Source: Saccharomycopsis fibuligera x Saccharomycopsis cf. fibuligera (Eukaryota > Ascomycota > Saccharomycetes > Ascoideales > Saccharomycopsidaceae). Taken from it: DNA of 64,000 bases. Shown here in pieces: positions 30,501 through 40,075 of this stretch. The translations under genes and the position numbers were made by a program. The notes under the pieces were generated by a model. The model was not told the DNA's origin and made no database searches. It saw only the letters and a program-made list of their open reading frames with translations. The stretch's first letter is position 1. Each line of letters begins with the position of its first letter. The stretch is from contig CP012809.1 of assembly GCA_001936135.1 (NCBI GenBank), forward strand, positions 3,335,501-3,399,500, given 5' to 3'.

Positions 30501-33500
30501 GTTGAAGAACCCCCATTCGGCCCAAGCGTTAGGTAAATTATTGTCGAGCTGAACCGCAGTTGCAAAAGATTGGTTTGCTTCATCGAAGGCATTCAATTTA
30601 GCTTGAAACATACCCTTGAGCGTGAAAAACTCTGCTTTTTGAGTAGCACCAAAATAAGCCAAATTGGTATTGCTTATAACATCCAAGCCGGTGTTTAACT
30701 CTGTCACATTCTGATAATGGCACTTGGCCTGTTCAGTTAGCTTCACAAACGCTTCTGAAATTTCAATATTTGGTAAAGTATAAATTTTTGTTAACTGACT
30801 TATGCAAACTTCTGGCATTCCGTGTTTTCTAGCAACATGCGCAAATCTGTTAATCATGTATGCTGTCTCGTGATAGCCACGGAATGCATACATATTTCCA
30901 TTTGTTGAGCCAAGGAATGGTCTATTTAAAATACTGAGAAGATTATATGCATGGAGTCTCTGGGTACAGATGTCATTCCAAATATTGATGTCGTCCCACA
31001 GGTTTGGTAATCTTTCACGCCATGCTTGCAAAACCCGCTTCAATTCTTGGGATTTGAGTTCCATATTTTGGGAATTAGTGGTAACAATTGCATTATAAAT
31101 CTTGCTAGCCTCGCTAAACTCGACATACTGCTGGAATAGATGAAGCAAAGATGTATGTGCTGCCGTCGGCCTAGAAGGAAGCGAGCTCCACTTAGTTAGT
31201 GAAAGTTGAATGCCCTCGTCACAGCATCTAATCAAATCAGCAAAAGAACGTTCCTGTTGCGAGAAGCTTTGAAGGCAAAGGAAAGTTTGAAAAATTTGAC
31301 GTCTAGGAGTTGGAACATCAATTACGGTTCGAACTGCTTGTTCGAGAGGCTCCTTGTCTTCGTTCCAATTAGCAACTCTCCATCCACACTCCAAGAGTAA
31401 ATCAGTATAATTCTCCTGTTTAGCAAGCTCTGTCAAAACATCCCAATGCTGAAGTTTTTCTGCACAGAATATCCAGTTATCCTCCCATAAAGAGTATTCC
31501 GCTTCGCTATAAGGTAGATAACCTGATCTGGCCTTAATTTGAGCAGATTCATAGAATTTGAGAGCTCTATCATACACTCCGATTTGCTCAAAAGACAATG
31601 CGCTGTTTGTAAGAGAGTATTTTGCTCTTCGTCTCCATAATCCATAAAATAAATCAGACTCTTCTAATTTTGATAATAATTCAGCATATGCGTTAGCACA
31701 AGCCTCCTTGATATTCGGATTTTCATTATCGGCTATTTTTTCAATCGCATGCATAGCAGAATAATGAGAATCAAAAGTTATACCCAAGTATTTTATCAAA
31801 TGTGGCGGAATATGAAGATCTTGACATTTCTCAGCACCAGAGAGTAAATCTTGAATCACATTTGGTTTATTGTAAATCTGTTTTAATTGATAATCTTTTG
31901 ACAATAAAGCGCTGAGGCATCTGGAGAGTTCCATTTTTGAGTTTTCAGAAACACCTTTGAAAGCAATTGGAAATAACTCTCTCCATGTAGCCCCAATGTG
32001 AGTATTTTCGCTTCTCAAAACTTCAACAAGAGGTTTGATGCAATCACCAGCAGTTACGTTTCTAATGCCCTCCAAGAAAATTTCATGGGTTTTGATCATT
32101 TTATCAATAGCGTCATCAGCGTTGTCACTTTGCAAATCAGTTTCTTCCTTAGAACTGATGATATCTTTCAAATAATCTAGAGGAGCGAATTTATATTCAT
32201 GTTCCGACAATTTTAGTTTATGATTTAGATCAAAGGATCCAAACAAAAGCTCGGCTGCCTGCATTGTCCATGGAAAGTCAGCAAGAAATTCCCAATTTTG
32301 TTCTTTGAAAATGTAAAACATTCTCTTTTCAATGTCAATTTCAATACTTTCATTCAATAATTTCATAAACTTCTTTCGAATACCAACATCAACGAATCTA
32401 GTGCCAATAAGAAATGGCTGCTCCAATCTTTGGGTTAAGTCCGAAAATGCATACGAATCGTCTTCAAAAATTTTAATTATCATCTTGTAGAAGTTTTTGG
32501 ACAAAGAAATTGGCAACTCTCTTCTAGCCTCAAAGCCCATCATTTTACCTAAAATCGCGGCTTTTTCTTTGGTCGTTGGGAAAAGATTCTCTTTGGTAAA
32601 AATAAATTTGTAAACTATATTTAAGACGCTTGTGAGAATGCTATAATCAGAGGTTTTTTCAATGAGCTGTGCGAGAAGAGATAAGTAGATACGACGTTGA
32701 TCGCTCAAAAAAGAGATTCTCATTGCAGCAAAGCATAGCAACTTTTTTAATAATTTGGTAGTCATTTTAGCTTCATCAGCCAGTCTAGGTTGTTGCTCTT
32801 GCAGTTGCTTTTGGTTGATAATTGTGACATGATCTCTGCATAATTTACCAAATGTCTTCATAATGTTTGGAATTAATGGGTTGAGTCTCTCTGGCTTATA
32901 ATTAGCAATAGTCCAGGATAATGTTACACCAGCGGCAAGTGATGAAGTGTTACCTAAATCATCAGAGACAACATTGTACAATAAATTCAAAAAGTTTTTT
33001 ATTTCTTCAGATTCATACTCTTGATCCTCTTCACTTTCCTCTTTTATCGCCTTCAAAATTATTCTAAGAACCCTTTGTAACACTTCTTGAATGTCATGAT
33101 TGTCAGAGCGGATACATTTTTCTAATAACTCTTGCAACGCCGTGAGATTCTCCGTAATCCATTCGCTGCTCTTATGTTCCAACGCAACACCAAGAACCTC
33201 CAAGGCGTTTAAACAGTATCCCAATAAGCTACTATTACCACTATTCAAATCAGGATTTGCCAAAAATTTCTCGAAAAATGACAATTTTACTGTAACTTCA
33301 GGCCAGTGAGCAGGACTTAAAACACCATATAGCACAGCTAAAGCCCTTTGGCTTAATTCACTCAGAGATGCCCTTTGCGAACTTATACAAACGTATCTAA
33401 TTAAAAACGTCACAAACGCTTCCTTCTGACCAAAAGGTATTGTGTAGCTTAAAGGAGTCGAGATATCACCTTCAATATCATTGGATTCTTTGGCAGTTTC

Positions 33501-36500
33501 TTTCTTTGGAGACTTCTTAAAACTTTGGGCTTTAAGCTTCCTTGCCTTTTGTTCCCACTTCAAAATTAATTCTGCAAGTTCAATTGCAAGCGTTTGATTA
33601 TCAACAGAGCTGTTTGGCAAAAGGGTTAATTTTCCCATTGCACTGATAGCATTGGAAATAAAATGATCTCTTGCATAGAAAAAGATGTTGCTATGTTGAA
33701 CAATGAACTTGTAAACATTGAATATGTTATTAATTAAGAATCCGTTTTCTGATATCACCCTCCTTGGATATTTAAGCCAGGTTGTGTCATGCCCATCACT
33801 ATTTAGGTTCTCATTCATTGCAGGCGCAAGCAACTCCAACGAGTGTTTTACTATAAATCTAGTGTCGTTGTTGTTTGCCCTTAATAAAGCCATAAGCATG
33901 TGAGTCCTGATTTTCATCGGGGTGGCGTATGCATTAATGAAATAACAAGTGGTTAAATATGCTGCATGCTTGGTAAGAACATCCTCAAGCTTTATGAAGT
34001 TCCAGCAAAATTTTATAACATCTTTTCTCAAGTTTTCTATTACATCAGGTGCCATGCTAATTAAAATGGAAGTCATTTGAAGTAACTCAATTCTGTACTG
34101 GTCAATCTCCCCAGCTGTTATATCTAAGATATTACCGCTAGTTGCTTTCCATATTTTTGTGTGCACCAAGTTGAGCCAATTAGAAATAGTTTTCGAGGCT
34201 GCAGTTTCGCAAAGCTGCTTTATATTTCCATTCTTTGAATATTCATATAGCAAAATTGGATTAAACAACCTTCTAAATATAAAAACTTTTGCCTTGAGTT
34301 GAGCACTGCCATCTAAAAACAAATTGATTGCCTTTGTCAAATAGTTTTGTCTAAGCTCAATATTATCTGACAGTATCACTTTTTCAAAAACAAATTGCTT
34401 AAGGTTAACTGAGTACGGTATTTCCTCACAACACAATGTCTCAAGCAATGTTATCAAAGCATCGCAATCGGAAGCGTCAGAAAGATGCTTAATGTATAAA
34501 TCTTGAAAAACAATCAAGGCATTTTCCAACTGGAAATGATATGGCTTATTATAAAAATCTTTCTTATTGGCTTTGTTGATATCCTTTGAAATATTGAAAA
34601 GATCAGTGATTAGCGGTTTCTGAGATTTAATCCACTCTTTTTCAGATGCTGAGATTGCAGCTAAAACATCGATGGTATTTACATATTTGGTAACCTTTAT
34701 TGTGAATTGCTCTTCCTGTGAAATCAGCTCAACAAGTTTCGCAAACGACTCCTTAATTACCTCTCTGAGCTGCAAGCACTTGGTAACAAAGTACGGAAAT
34801 TTGGTCTGTCTTGCGCTGTAATTTTTCAAGTAGTACAGAAATGTTTCTTTTGAAAACCTATTAAGAAATTTCGCCACGGGCTCTCTAAATGGCGAATCTT
34901 CACTTCTTCGAAGATGGAACTCGAGATAGTCAATTATTCCTAATATGTCCTCGATAAACATTGAAGCCCGGGGTGGAAGAAGATGAAAAATATTCAAAAT
35001 AGCTTTTACCACTTGAACGATTGAATTAGAAGCTAAGTCTTGGCTAGAAATAGTATGTAAGACATGGGGAGTCGCCCATGCTTTCAAATGGTCCATGAGC
35101 TTTTTGCCAATCTCAACTTTAAAGTAGCTTATAAGCAACACAAGTAATCTTGCTAAAGCTTCAAGGTTTGATACCGTTAGTCTTTTATGGTCTGCTAAAT
35201 TCATTAACATTGGTCTAAGGCCACTTTGCAACAAATTTCGTGGTAGCTTGTTGTTTTCCGCCAAAGCTGCTTTCAAAGCATGATGTGCAGCGTTTATTAT
35301 TCTTGTTTCTGATGAACACAAAGTTTTAAATAAGACAGAAAGTATCTTCATTCTTGTCAATCCTTGGGGGTTAGTGGAAAATTCTGGTTTTGAGACAGCA
35401 ATTTTTAATAAATTTATGCACACAATACGAATTTCTGTTAGCTGTTCCCTGGTTTCATAGTCGATTAAGCGGGAAGTGCTAACGAGCATAGAATCATCTG
35501 CGTCAACCAAGCTAAGAACCTCGAGCAAAAGCCGCTGCATCTCTTCGTTAAATGAATTCTCCTCATGAGGAATACTTAGCCAGAAATTGATAGCCTCAAT
35601 GTTACCAATTTGCATCGGGAATGGTAATGCCCTCAAAGGCTTGCTAAAAATAGGATTCAATAGAACCGATTTGCTTGGATATATAATTTTAGATATTGAA
35701 ACGCCAGTAAGCTCTGATAGCAACGATAATGATTCCCTAGAAGTTCTTCTCACCACCGCATTAGAGTTCGCTAGATCATAGACCAACAAAGAAATGACAT
35801 TATTAGGTAAATCTTCTATCTTCTTCACATTTTCATTGCATCCTTTAATAATTGTTTTTATAAGGTCTATAGCTTCATCCACAACATTTGTAGGTACAAC
35901 GTCGGGTGTATCTCTCAAAACAAATAGTAGTGCACGAATCAACTCAAGTTGATATCTTGAGAACCACTTTGGTGGAATGTTGACTTCCTTCAATAGCACT
36001 TTAAGTCCGAGAACTCCACCATATTTAGTATAATATAATTCGTTATAACAACCATGAAAAAACACTACCACCATCGAACGCAAAAGGATGAAATTCAAAC
36101 TCTTGTCAACAGAGCCAAAAAGCAACGCAGATAGCTCGCAGATGTTTTTAATAGCATCTACGCCACATTGTCGAACTTCCTTTATATGAGAGCCTAATGC
36201 ATAAGTAATTGCATTCAATAATATATGATCGCTAAGAAAAACGGCACCTTCACCATTGTCAACAGAAAATTTTCGTTCGCTTTTGTGTTTTTTGATGATA
36301 TGTCTGATGATATATAGCTGGGTAAAATGGTTGCAAATGTTTTTCGTCAATAGACTTACCTCGCTTCTTAGCTCCTCTATAGATGCTGATAAAAATACGG
36401 CTTTCATGAGTCTCTCTGCCAATTCCTCCTGACTGCTCAACTTTCTATGGTCCACTATAAAAGATTGATCAAGATTTTTGATATGTTCGGCTTTTTCTTC

Positions 36501-39500
36501 AAGTAGGCTCAGAACGCCGGCCTTAATTATTGCATGATAATTATCAGGTAGTTCTTTGGCATCTATAAAAAGTTTCAAAACAGTGGATAAATATTTGAAG
36601 GCATTTATGCGATAAAAGGCCCCAATTTTTGTATCCACTATTTGACGGGGATTTTCTAGAATATCAATAGCAGCTTTTATGCCAGTTGTAACAGACATAT
36701 TTTCAAGATCTTGTAAATGGTGAACCCTAAATGCTGCTTCAACCTTTTCATTCAATGCATGCTGTGGCTCCAAGTCATGAGGCGGTCTAATAAATTTTCT
36801 ATTTCTTCCTCCGAGTTTTCCCAAGATTCTAACTGCTGTGTGACTGTGAACATAATAATAAGGTAACGGTTTCAAGTGTTTCCAGAGAGCTTTCATTACA
36901 TCTTCGATCACTGGCTCAATTATAGGGTCCAAGAACTCTGCGGATAAGTTATCAACACATAGCTCTAATGTTCTAAGACCTTGGCTTACTAAATCCTGAG
37001 ATCCATTTAATGCTAAAACTAATGGCCTTTGGAGATAACTTAAATATGGTACCAATCTTCCCAATCTGACTGGAACCGTTAGACATAGCTCAATATAAAT
37101 ATCTCTTTCCTGCGGCGTACTAGCAGAGTCAATTAGCTTATTGAGAGATTCTAGTAATTTCTGTAAAAGAGGCATGATTTCCTTGTACAAAGAATCAAAT
37201 CTTCTACCGCTGATGCTCTTAAATAGCGTTCTGATCAAATAGAAATATACAATTGAATCCTCGGCCTTCGTAGACATTTCTAAAGATTTTAAAATTAACT
37301 CTTTCAAGTGTACAGCCACCACAGCTTCATTAGATGACGGATATAGATTTAGCGAAAGTAAACATAACTTGAACAAGCGCAAAAATATATGTGAATGCAT
37401 AGCATCAACATCGCCCAAATCTTTCAATTTTGACTTTAAATAGTTAATTATTATTCCCATGAAATTTGCCGAAGTTACCTCACTGCCAAGGAAAAAATGC
37501 GGCAAATGAAGTAGAGGAGCATTGTTTAGCATTTCATTCACCAAGAATGATATTTCTGACGTAAATATTTCATTGAAGGTCGATAAGTCGATCTTCATAA
37601 ACATGGAAGCTATTACCTCCATTAGTTCCTTTTCATCCTTTGATGCTGATATTGGTAAATTAGGGTGTCTTATATCAAACACTTTTTGCTTCTCTGTGTC
37701 TGAACTGGTCTTTGGAGCTTGGAAAAATCTAAGGCCCAATATACTTTCTCTCAAAAGACTTTTCAATATGAAGATCTCTTCAACTGAGAAAAGTCTTGCA
37801 GCGCTATTCCATGCTTGCAAATTATAATCAGAAGATGGCGGTGGACTATTGCTTTGCCTTAATGATATAACAACAGACTTTAAAAAATTTAATAACGTAC
37901 GAAACAAATATTTAGTATCTTTCAACGGATCTGACAGGAGGGGAGGGGAGATCTGTATAGGACGTTGATACTGAATGTCATCCAATGTTGTGATGGCAGG
38001 TTGTTCAGGTTGTTCTACCTTCATAGCCTCACTATCCACATCTTTCATTTCAACATCATTGTCACCATCCTGCATATCCCCTTTCAATTCTGCAATTATG
38101 ATATTGTTTATGTCCAATTCTTCATCATTATCAATTTTAATTTCTTCGTCAACAAGCATTGGATTATCGGGTAGTTTACTGTTAACGCTGGTAACTACTG
38201 CAGATTGGGAAGATTCGGTTTCCTGCTTTTTATCCTTAAAATCCTTATAGCGCCCCATAATTGAACTGTACTCGCGGTTTAGATCGATAAACCGGTTAAC
38301 ATATGCTTTTATGATAATGAAAGACAATCTTCTTGCTTCATCTTTCGGTAGCTTATTGATTCTTTCAAGCAAATTTAAAAGTAATTTACCGCTCATAATT
38401 TGTACTGTTGAGGCAAGCGTTGTATCTTGAAGTAACTTTGAGTACATAAGCACCGTTTTCCATATTTGGTCCAAATTTAAATCATTTCTGATGTTATGCA
38501 AAAAGTCTGCTGCTGTGCTATAAGCCAAAGGCCTTAGTGTCTCATACGCTGTGAGGCCGTCCCCCAATAGAACTTTTTCATTGAATAGCAAATCTAATTT
38601 TGGTAAAAACATAGATTTGTAGGAAGTAGACAAAATATGACGTGTAGCATGTAAAAGTTCTTTTCTCGCTGCTGAAAGCTCACTAGGACAATCTTGTAAA
38701 AGTCTCATAATAATATCTGGCACTATAGAGTTGTAAGTAGCTAAAAATTTTGGAGAATATCCTCTAATGAAAATATATGCCAAGAAAGATGCTGCCTTGA
38801 CTTGTGCTAATATAAATTCGCCATAAAGAGCTCTGTTTTTTATCTCTGGGGCCACTGATGTAAATATTTCGTTTCTTTTTGCTGCGGCTTCTCTGGCCTC
38901 TTTTTGAGCTTCAACTTCTAATTGTAAAAATTCTATTAATTTTGGAATGAAAGTTGGCAATATTGTGTTTACAAGCTGCTTGTAAGATGAAAGTAGCGAG
39001 ACCATCATGATTGGGCATTCTGATAATGTTTTGAAAGATTGCATTGAGTGAGCTAACGGTTTTGATTGGAGATCGGTATTCCCGCCAGTGGGCTGCGGCG
39101 ACATAGCTGAATCAATTGAGGTATCCATGTTTTCGCCAAAGTCCTGTTTAGATGTTTGATCTCTAAATGATTCTGGTACCGTTTTATTCATGTTTGCGTA
39201 TATTTCATTGACGATATCGAGAAATGGCTGAACTTTTTCAAACAACTCATTTTTATATGATTTATGCAAGTTAATTATCACTTTCATACACAAAACACCA
39301 TTGTCCTCGTTGTCAACTTTGAGAGCTTTCTGCATTTCATCTAGCACTTTCTCAGCATACGGCTTTAGTACGTCATTGCAAACAGCTCGATGAAGGATCT
39401 CTAGCACTGTATTTCTTAATTTATGTTCGTTTGACTGACTAGAAAATGTTATTGGAATATTGTCTAAAAGACTGAAAAAAATAGGTATGAGTTTCTCTAA

Positions 39501-39638
39501 AAAATATGAATATTCTTTGGGGCCGAGGAATGTTTCCACTATATCACAAAGCTCTGTCAAAACAGCGTGTTTAGCCTTGCAATCGGCGCTGTCGTTGAGC
39601 CTGTTGACAAATGTATTGATTTGTTCGGTGTAATTCAT
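27594..39638 (-). CDS. TRA1: SAGA and NuA4 activator-binding subunit Tra1
   Basis: The protein is 4014 residues from the ATG at 39638; the frame is open 18 codons upstream to a TTG, but MNYTEQINTFVNRL aligns with the S. cerevisiae start MSLTEQIEQF. Tra1 (3744 aa in S. cerevisiae) is a pseudokinase scaffold that lets activators recruit the SAGA and NuA4 histone acetyltransferases. HEAT repeats fill the first 2500 residues, followed by a FAT domain (about 2600-3170). A PI3K-like domain (about 3500-3950) has SSGNIW where active kinases have the catalytic loop. The FATC tail ends LAQLDSLWRAYL. It carries a charged, low-complexity insert of about 285 residues (about 3180-3466; 29240-30100) between FAT and kinase, and a smaller acidic one near 510-570. 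Very few CTG codons were seen. Confidence 0.97.
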   Translation of the reverse strand: MNYTEQINTFVNRLNDSADCKAKHAVLTELCDIVETFLGPKEYSYFLEKLIPIFFSLLDNIPITFSSQSNEHKLRNTVLEILHRAVCNDVLKPYAEKVLDEMQKALKVDNEDNGVLCMKVIINLHKSYKNELFEKVQPFLDIVNEIYANMNKTVPESFRDQTSKQDFGENMDTSIDSAMSPQPTGGNTDLQSKPLAHSMQSFKTLSECPIMMVSLLSSYKQLVNTILPTFIPKLIEFLQLEVEAQKEAREAAAKRNEIFTSVAPEIKNRALYGEFILAQVKAASFLAYIFIRGYSPKFLATYNSIVPDIIMRLLQDCPSELSAARKELLHATRHILSTSYKSMFLPKLDLLFNEKVLLGDGLTAYETLRPLAYSTAADFLHNIRNDLNLDQIWKTVLMYSKLLQDTTLASTVQIMSGKLLLNLLERINKLPKDEARRLSFIIIKAYVNRFIDLNREYSSIMGRYKDFKDKKQETESSQSAVVTSVNSKLPDNPMLVDEEIKIDNDEELDINNIIIAELKGDMQDGDNDVEMKDVDSEAMKVEQPEQPAITTLDDIQYQRPIQISPPLLSDPLKDTKYLFRTLLNFLKSVVISLRQSNSPPPSSDYNLQAWNSAARLFSVEEIFILKSLLRESILGLRFFQAPKTSSDTEKQKVFDIRHPNLPISASKDEKELMEVIASMFMKIDLSTFNEIFTSEISFLVNEMLNNAPLLHLPHFFLGSEVTSANFMGIIINYLKSKLKDLGDVDAMHSHIFLRLFKLCLLSLNLYPSSNEAVVAVHLKELILKSLEMSTKAEDSIVYFYLIRTLFKSISGRRFDSLYKEIMPLLQKLLESLNKLIDSASTPQERDIYIELCLTVPVRLGRLVPYLSYLQRPLVLALNGSQDLVSQGLRTLELCVDNLSAEFLDPIIEPVIEDVMKALWKHLKPLPYYYVHSHTAVRILGKLGGRNRKFIRPPHDLEPQHALNEKVEAAFRVHHLQDLENMSVTTGIKAAIDILENPRQIVDTKIGAFYRINAFKYLSTVLKLFIDAKELPDNYHAIIKAGVLSLLEEKAEHIKNLDQSFIVDHRKLSSQEELAERLMKAVFLSASIEELRSEVSLLTKNICNHFTQLYIIRHIIKKHKSERKFSVDNGEGAVFLSDHILLNAITYALGSHIKEVRQCGVDAIKNICELSALLFGSVDKSLNFILLRSMVVVFFHGCYNELYYTKYGGVLGLKVLLKEVNIPPKWFSRYQLELIRALLFVLRDTPDVVPTNVVDEAIDLIKTIIKGCNENVKKIEDLPNNVISLLVYDLANSNAVVRRTSRESLSLLSELTGVSISKIIYPSKSVLLNPIFSKPLRALPFPMQIGNIEAINFWLSIPHEENSFNEEMQRLLLEVLSLVDADDSMLVSTSRLIDYETREQLTEIRIVCINLLKIAVSKPEFSTNPQGLTRMKILSVLFKTLCSSETRIINAAHHALKAALAENNKLPRNLLQSGLRPMLMNLADHKRLTVSNLEALARLLVLLISYFKVEIGKKLMDHLKAWATPHVLHTISSQDLASNSIVQVVKAILNIFHLLPPRASMFIEDILGIIDYLEFHLRRSEDSPFREPVAKFLNRFSKETFLYYLKNYSARQTKFPYFVTKCLQLREVIKESFAKLVELISQEEQFTIKVTKYVNTIDVLAAISASEKEWIKSQKPLITDLFNISKDINKANKKDFYNKPYHFQLENALIVFQDLYIKHLSDASDCDALITLLETLCCEEIPYSVNLKQFVFEKVILSDNIELRQNYLTKAINLFLDGSAQLKAKVFIFRRLFNPILLYEYSKNGNIKQLCETAASKTISNWLNLVHTKIWKATSGNILDITAGEIDQYRIELLQMTSILISMAPDVIENLRKDVIKFCWNFIKLEDVLTKHAAYLTTCYFINAYATPMKIRTHMLMALLRANNNDTRFIVKHSLELLAPAMNENLNSDGHDTTWLKYPRRVISENGFLINNIFNVYKFIVQHSNIFFYARDHFISNAISAMGKLTLLPNSSVDNQTLAIELAELILKWEQKARKLKAQSFKKSPKKETAKESNDIEGDISTPLSYTIPFGQKEAFVTFLIRYVCISSQRASLSELSQRALAVLYGVLSPAHWPEVTVKLSFFEKFLANPDLNSGNSSLLGYCLNALEVLGVALEHKSSEWITENLTALQELLEKCIRSDNHDIQEVLQRVLRIILKAIKEESEEDQEYESEEIKNFLNLLYNVVSDDLGNTSSLAAGVTLSWTIANYKPERLNPLIPNIMKTFGKLCRDHVTIINQKQLQEQQPRLADEAKMTTKLLKKLLCFAAMRISFLSDQRRIYLSLLAQLIEKTSDYSILTSVLNIVYKFIFTKENLFPTTKEKAAILGKMMGFEARRELPISLSKNFYKMIIKIFEDDSYAFSDLTQRLEQPFLIGTRFVDVGIRKKFMKLLNESIEIDIEKRMFYIFKEQNWEFLADFPWTMQAAELLFGSFDLNHKLKLSEHEYKFAPLDYLKDIISSKEETDLQSDNADDAIDKMIKTHEIFLEGIRNVTAGDCIKPLVEVLRSENTHIGATWRELFPIAFKGVSENSKMELSRCLSALLSKDYQLKQIYNKPNVIQDLLSGAEKCQDLHIPPHLIKYLGITFDSHYSAMHAIEKIADNENPNIKEACANAYAELLSKLEESDLFYGLWRRRAKYSLTNSALSFEQIGVYDRALKFYESAQIKARSGYLPYSEAEYSLWEDNWIFCAEKLQHWDVLTELAKQENYTDLLLECGWRVANWNEDKEPLEQAVRTVIDVPTPRRQIFQTFLCLQSFSQQERSFADLIRCCDEGIQLSLTKWSSLPSRPTAAHTSLLHLFQQYVEFSEASKIYNAIVTTNSQNMELKSQELKRVLQAWRERLPNLWDDINIWNDICTQRLHAYNLLSILNRPFLGSTNGNMYAFRGYHETAYMINRFAHVARKHGMPEVCISQLTKIYTLPNIEISEAFVKLTEQAKCHYQNVTELNTGLDVISNTNLAYFGATQKAEFFTLKGMFQAKLNAFDEANQSFATAVQLDNNLPNAWAEWGFFNYKLFRQATQSQAQNQVHYMKYAGNALTCFLNASGLYKSEKSRKLLALILWLISLDDQNSTLAAEFQKYKGEVPVWYWCTYIPQLLTSLSHREAKLVRSILIMIAKSYPQALHFPLRTTKDDFVAIQKQIAAQNANAQATKSKEKTPQVKTEDVKKDVTQDALKSKDSTENQTSTRKELENKESLRMPPDAKDEQKPSDAEAKREPENDKEQKQIEKEKENKPDEDNSKNVELSKDTTAECEVPTKVTENTDENSGDNDVKMEDITNKIPQDGETGNEKPESKDTDSSGRKSQQSTVQVESIKQDTAEVNVSETEAAEKTKKGNFDKTKEDKTDSQKEETKEEVNKTQENVKDERNLKDQTKEAPESKFADSNIIDENKSQTPATSNPKEANTEKTPADNGKGANTVAKTPTETRKSGTPLHGSGQPWEYVEEIMLISKTSYPLLALSLELLVDQVTQRFKSNADEDAYRLVVALLNDGIQSYNRMASQAEDTKLPQQMENNIARFAGTVLPRMIRLEFEKDLIHSKPNFLEYISKLLKWRAGLENKLDRRFNKINLENLCPHLAEFHHQRFEDIEIPGQYLFNKDSNNHFVKIDRFLPTLEIVRGYTSCFKRLQIRGHDGSVHQFSVQFPSNRHSRREERIFQLFRLLSGVFDKKVQSRSRNIKFTVPIAVALSPHIRILRTENESVTLHNIYEQYCKDKGQGFEEPFFYAAAKMREAFNVALPRPDVVSLRTEIFSAIQTLFVPSNIVHDYFVNLYPKFEDFWLFKKQFSSQYASFVFMTFMMSITGRQPHKIHINLSSGNIWTSEMLPNKTNNVTVPPNVTTTLLSPNQQRKAPVLHNSEPVPFRLTPNIQNFIGDIGLEGIMSVYVLIMARCLSEPEFELEHYLSLFVRDEIVSWFAQHLRTSAQGPYLREIVRLNTDLIIAKVAKVGFVDANTLIATQNINNLISQAVNPRSLAQLDSLWRAYL
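29240..30100 (-). other. Charged low-complexity insert within TRA1
   Basis: This segment codes for about 285 residues rich in Lys, Glu, Asp, Thr and Asn, without hydrophobic blocks. It lies between YPQALHFPLRTTKDDF and QPWEYVEEIML. In S. cerevisiae Tra1 the same two blocks are separated by only a short linker, as far as I recall. The frame stays open throughout. Confidence 0.85.
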
Positions 39639-40075
39639 AGCCAATGATGTTCTTATAGTTTCAAAAAACAAATGCGAATATTCTAAGATCAATTAACAGC
39701 CTGATTTCTGAAACCTCTGGGCTAGAAGTCTCTGTGTGGGCCATATACGCACGAAACAGAAAGTCAACAAGCGTGTACTGGTGTTGTATTTGCTTATATA
39801 TTTATTTTCCAAGGTTTTCTGAAAAAGCAGGAAAGACATTTTGAACTTTCCGCTTTCACCAGCCACATAGGGTAATTTTTATGCGCATTATGCATAAAAG
39901 TGCATGCATTATGGCAATGCAATTCGCTGTTTTTGTGAACGAAATCGCATGTCTTCTTGTGTTCAACATGTCATATATATCCATGGGTACTTACAGAAGC
40001 ATACAGTTCAGAAAAACGATATAAAATTATTCTTAGTATAAACCTTAGTGACATCCCACGTAGAACCTTTGTTGT
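39639..40075. promoter_or_regulatory. TRA1 upstream region
   Basis: This region of about 440 bp lies between the TRA1 start and the end of the MFS gene, both on the minus strand. It includes a short TGCATTATGCATAA palindrome-like stretch near 39890. No gene is present. Confidence 0.45.

Noticed and set aside
39639-39692. Upstream extension of TRA1 by 18 codons, and similar short extensions of PEX10, PEP4 and CHM7
   Set aside because: These begin at TTG or GTG; the downstream ATG in each matches the family N-terminus.
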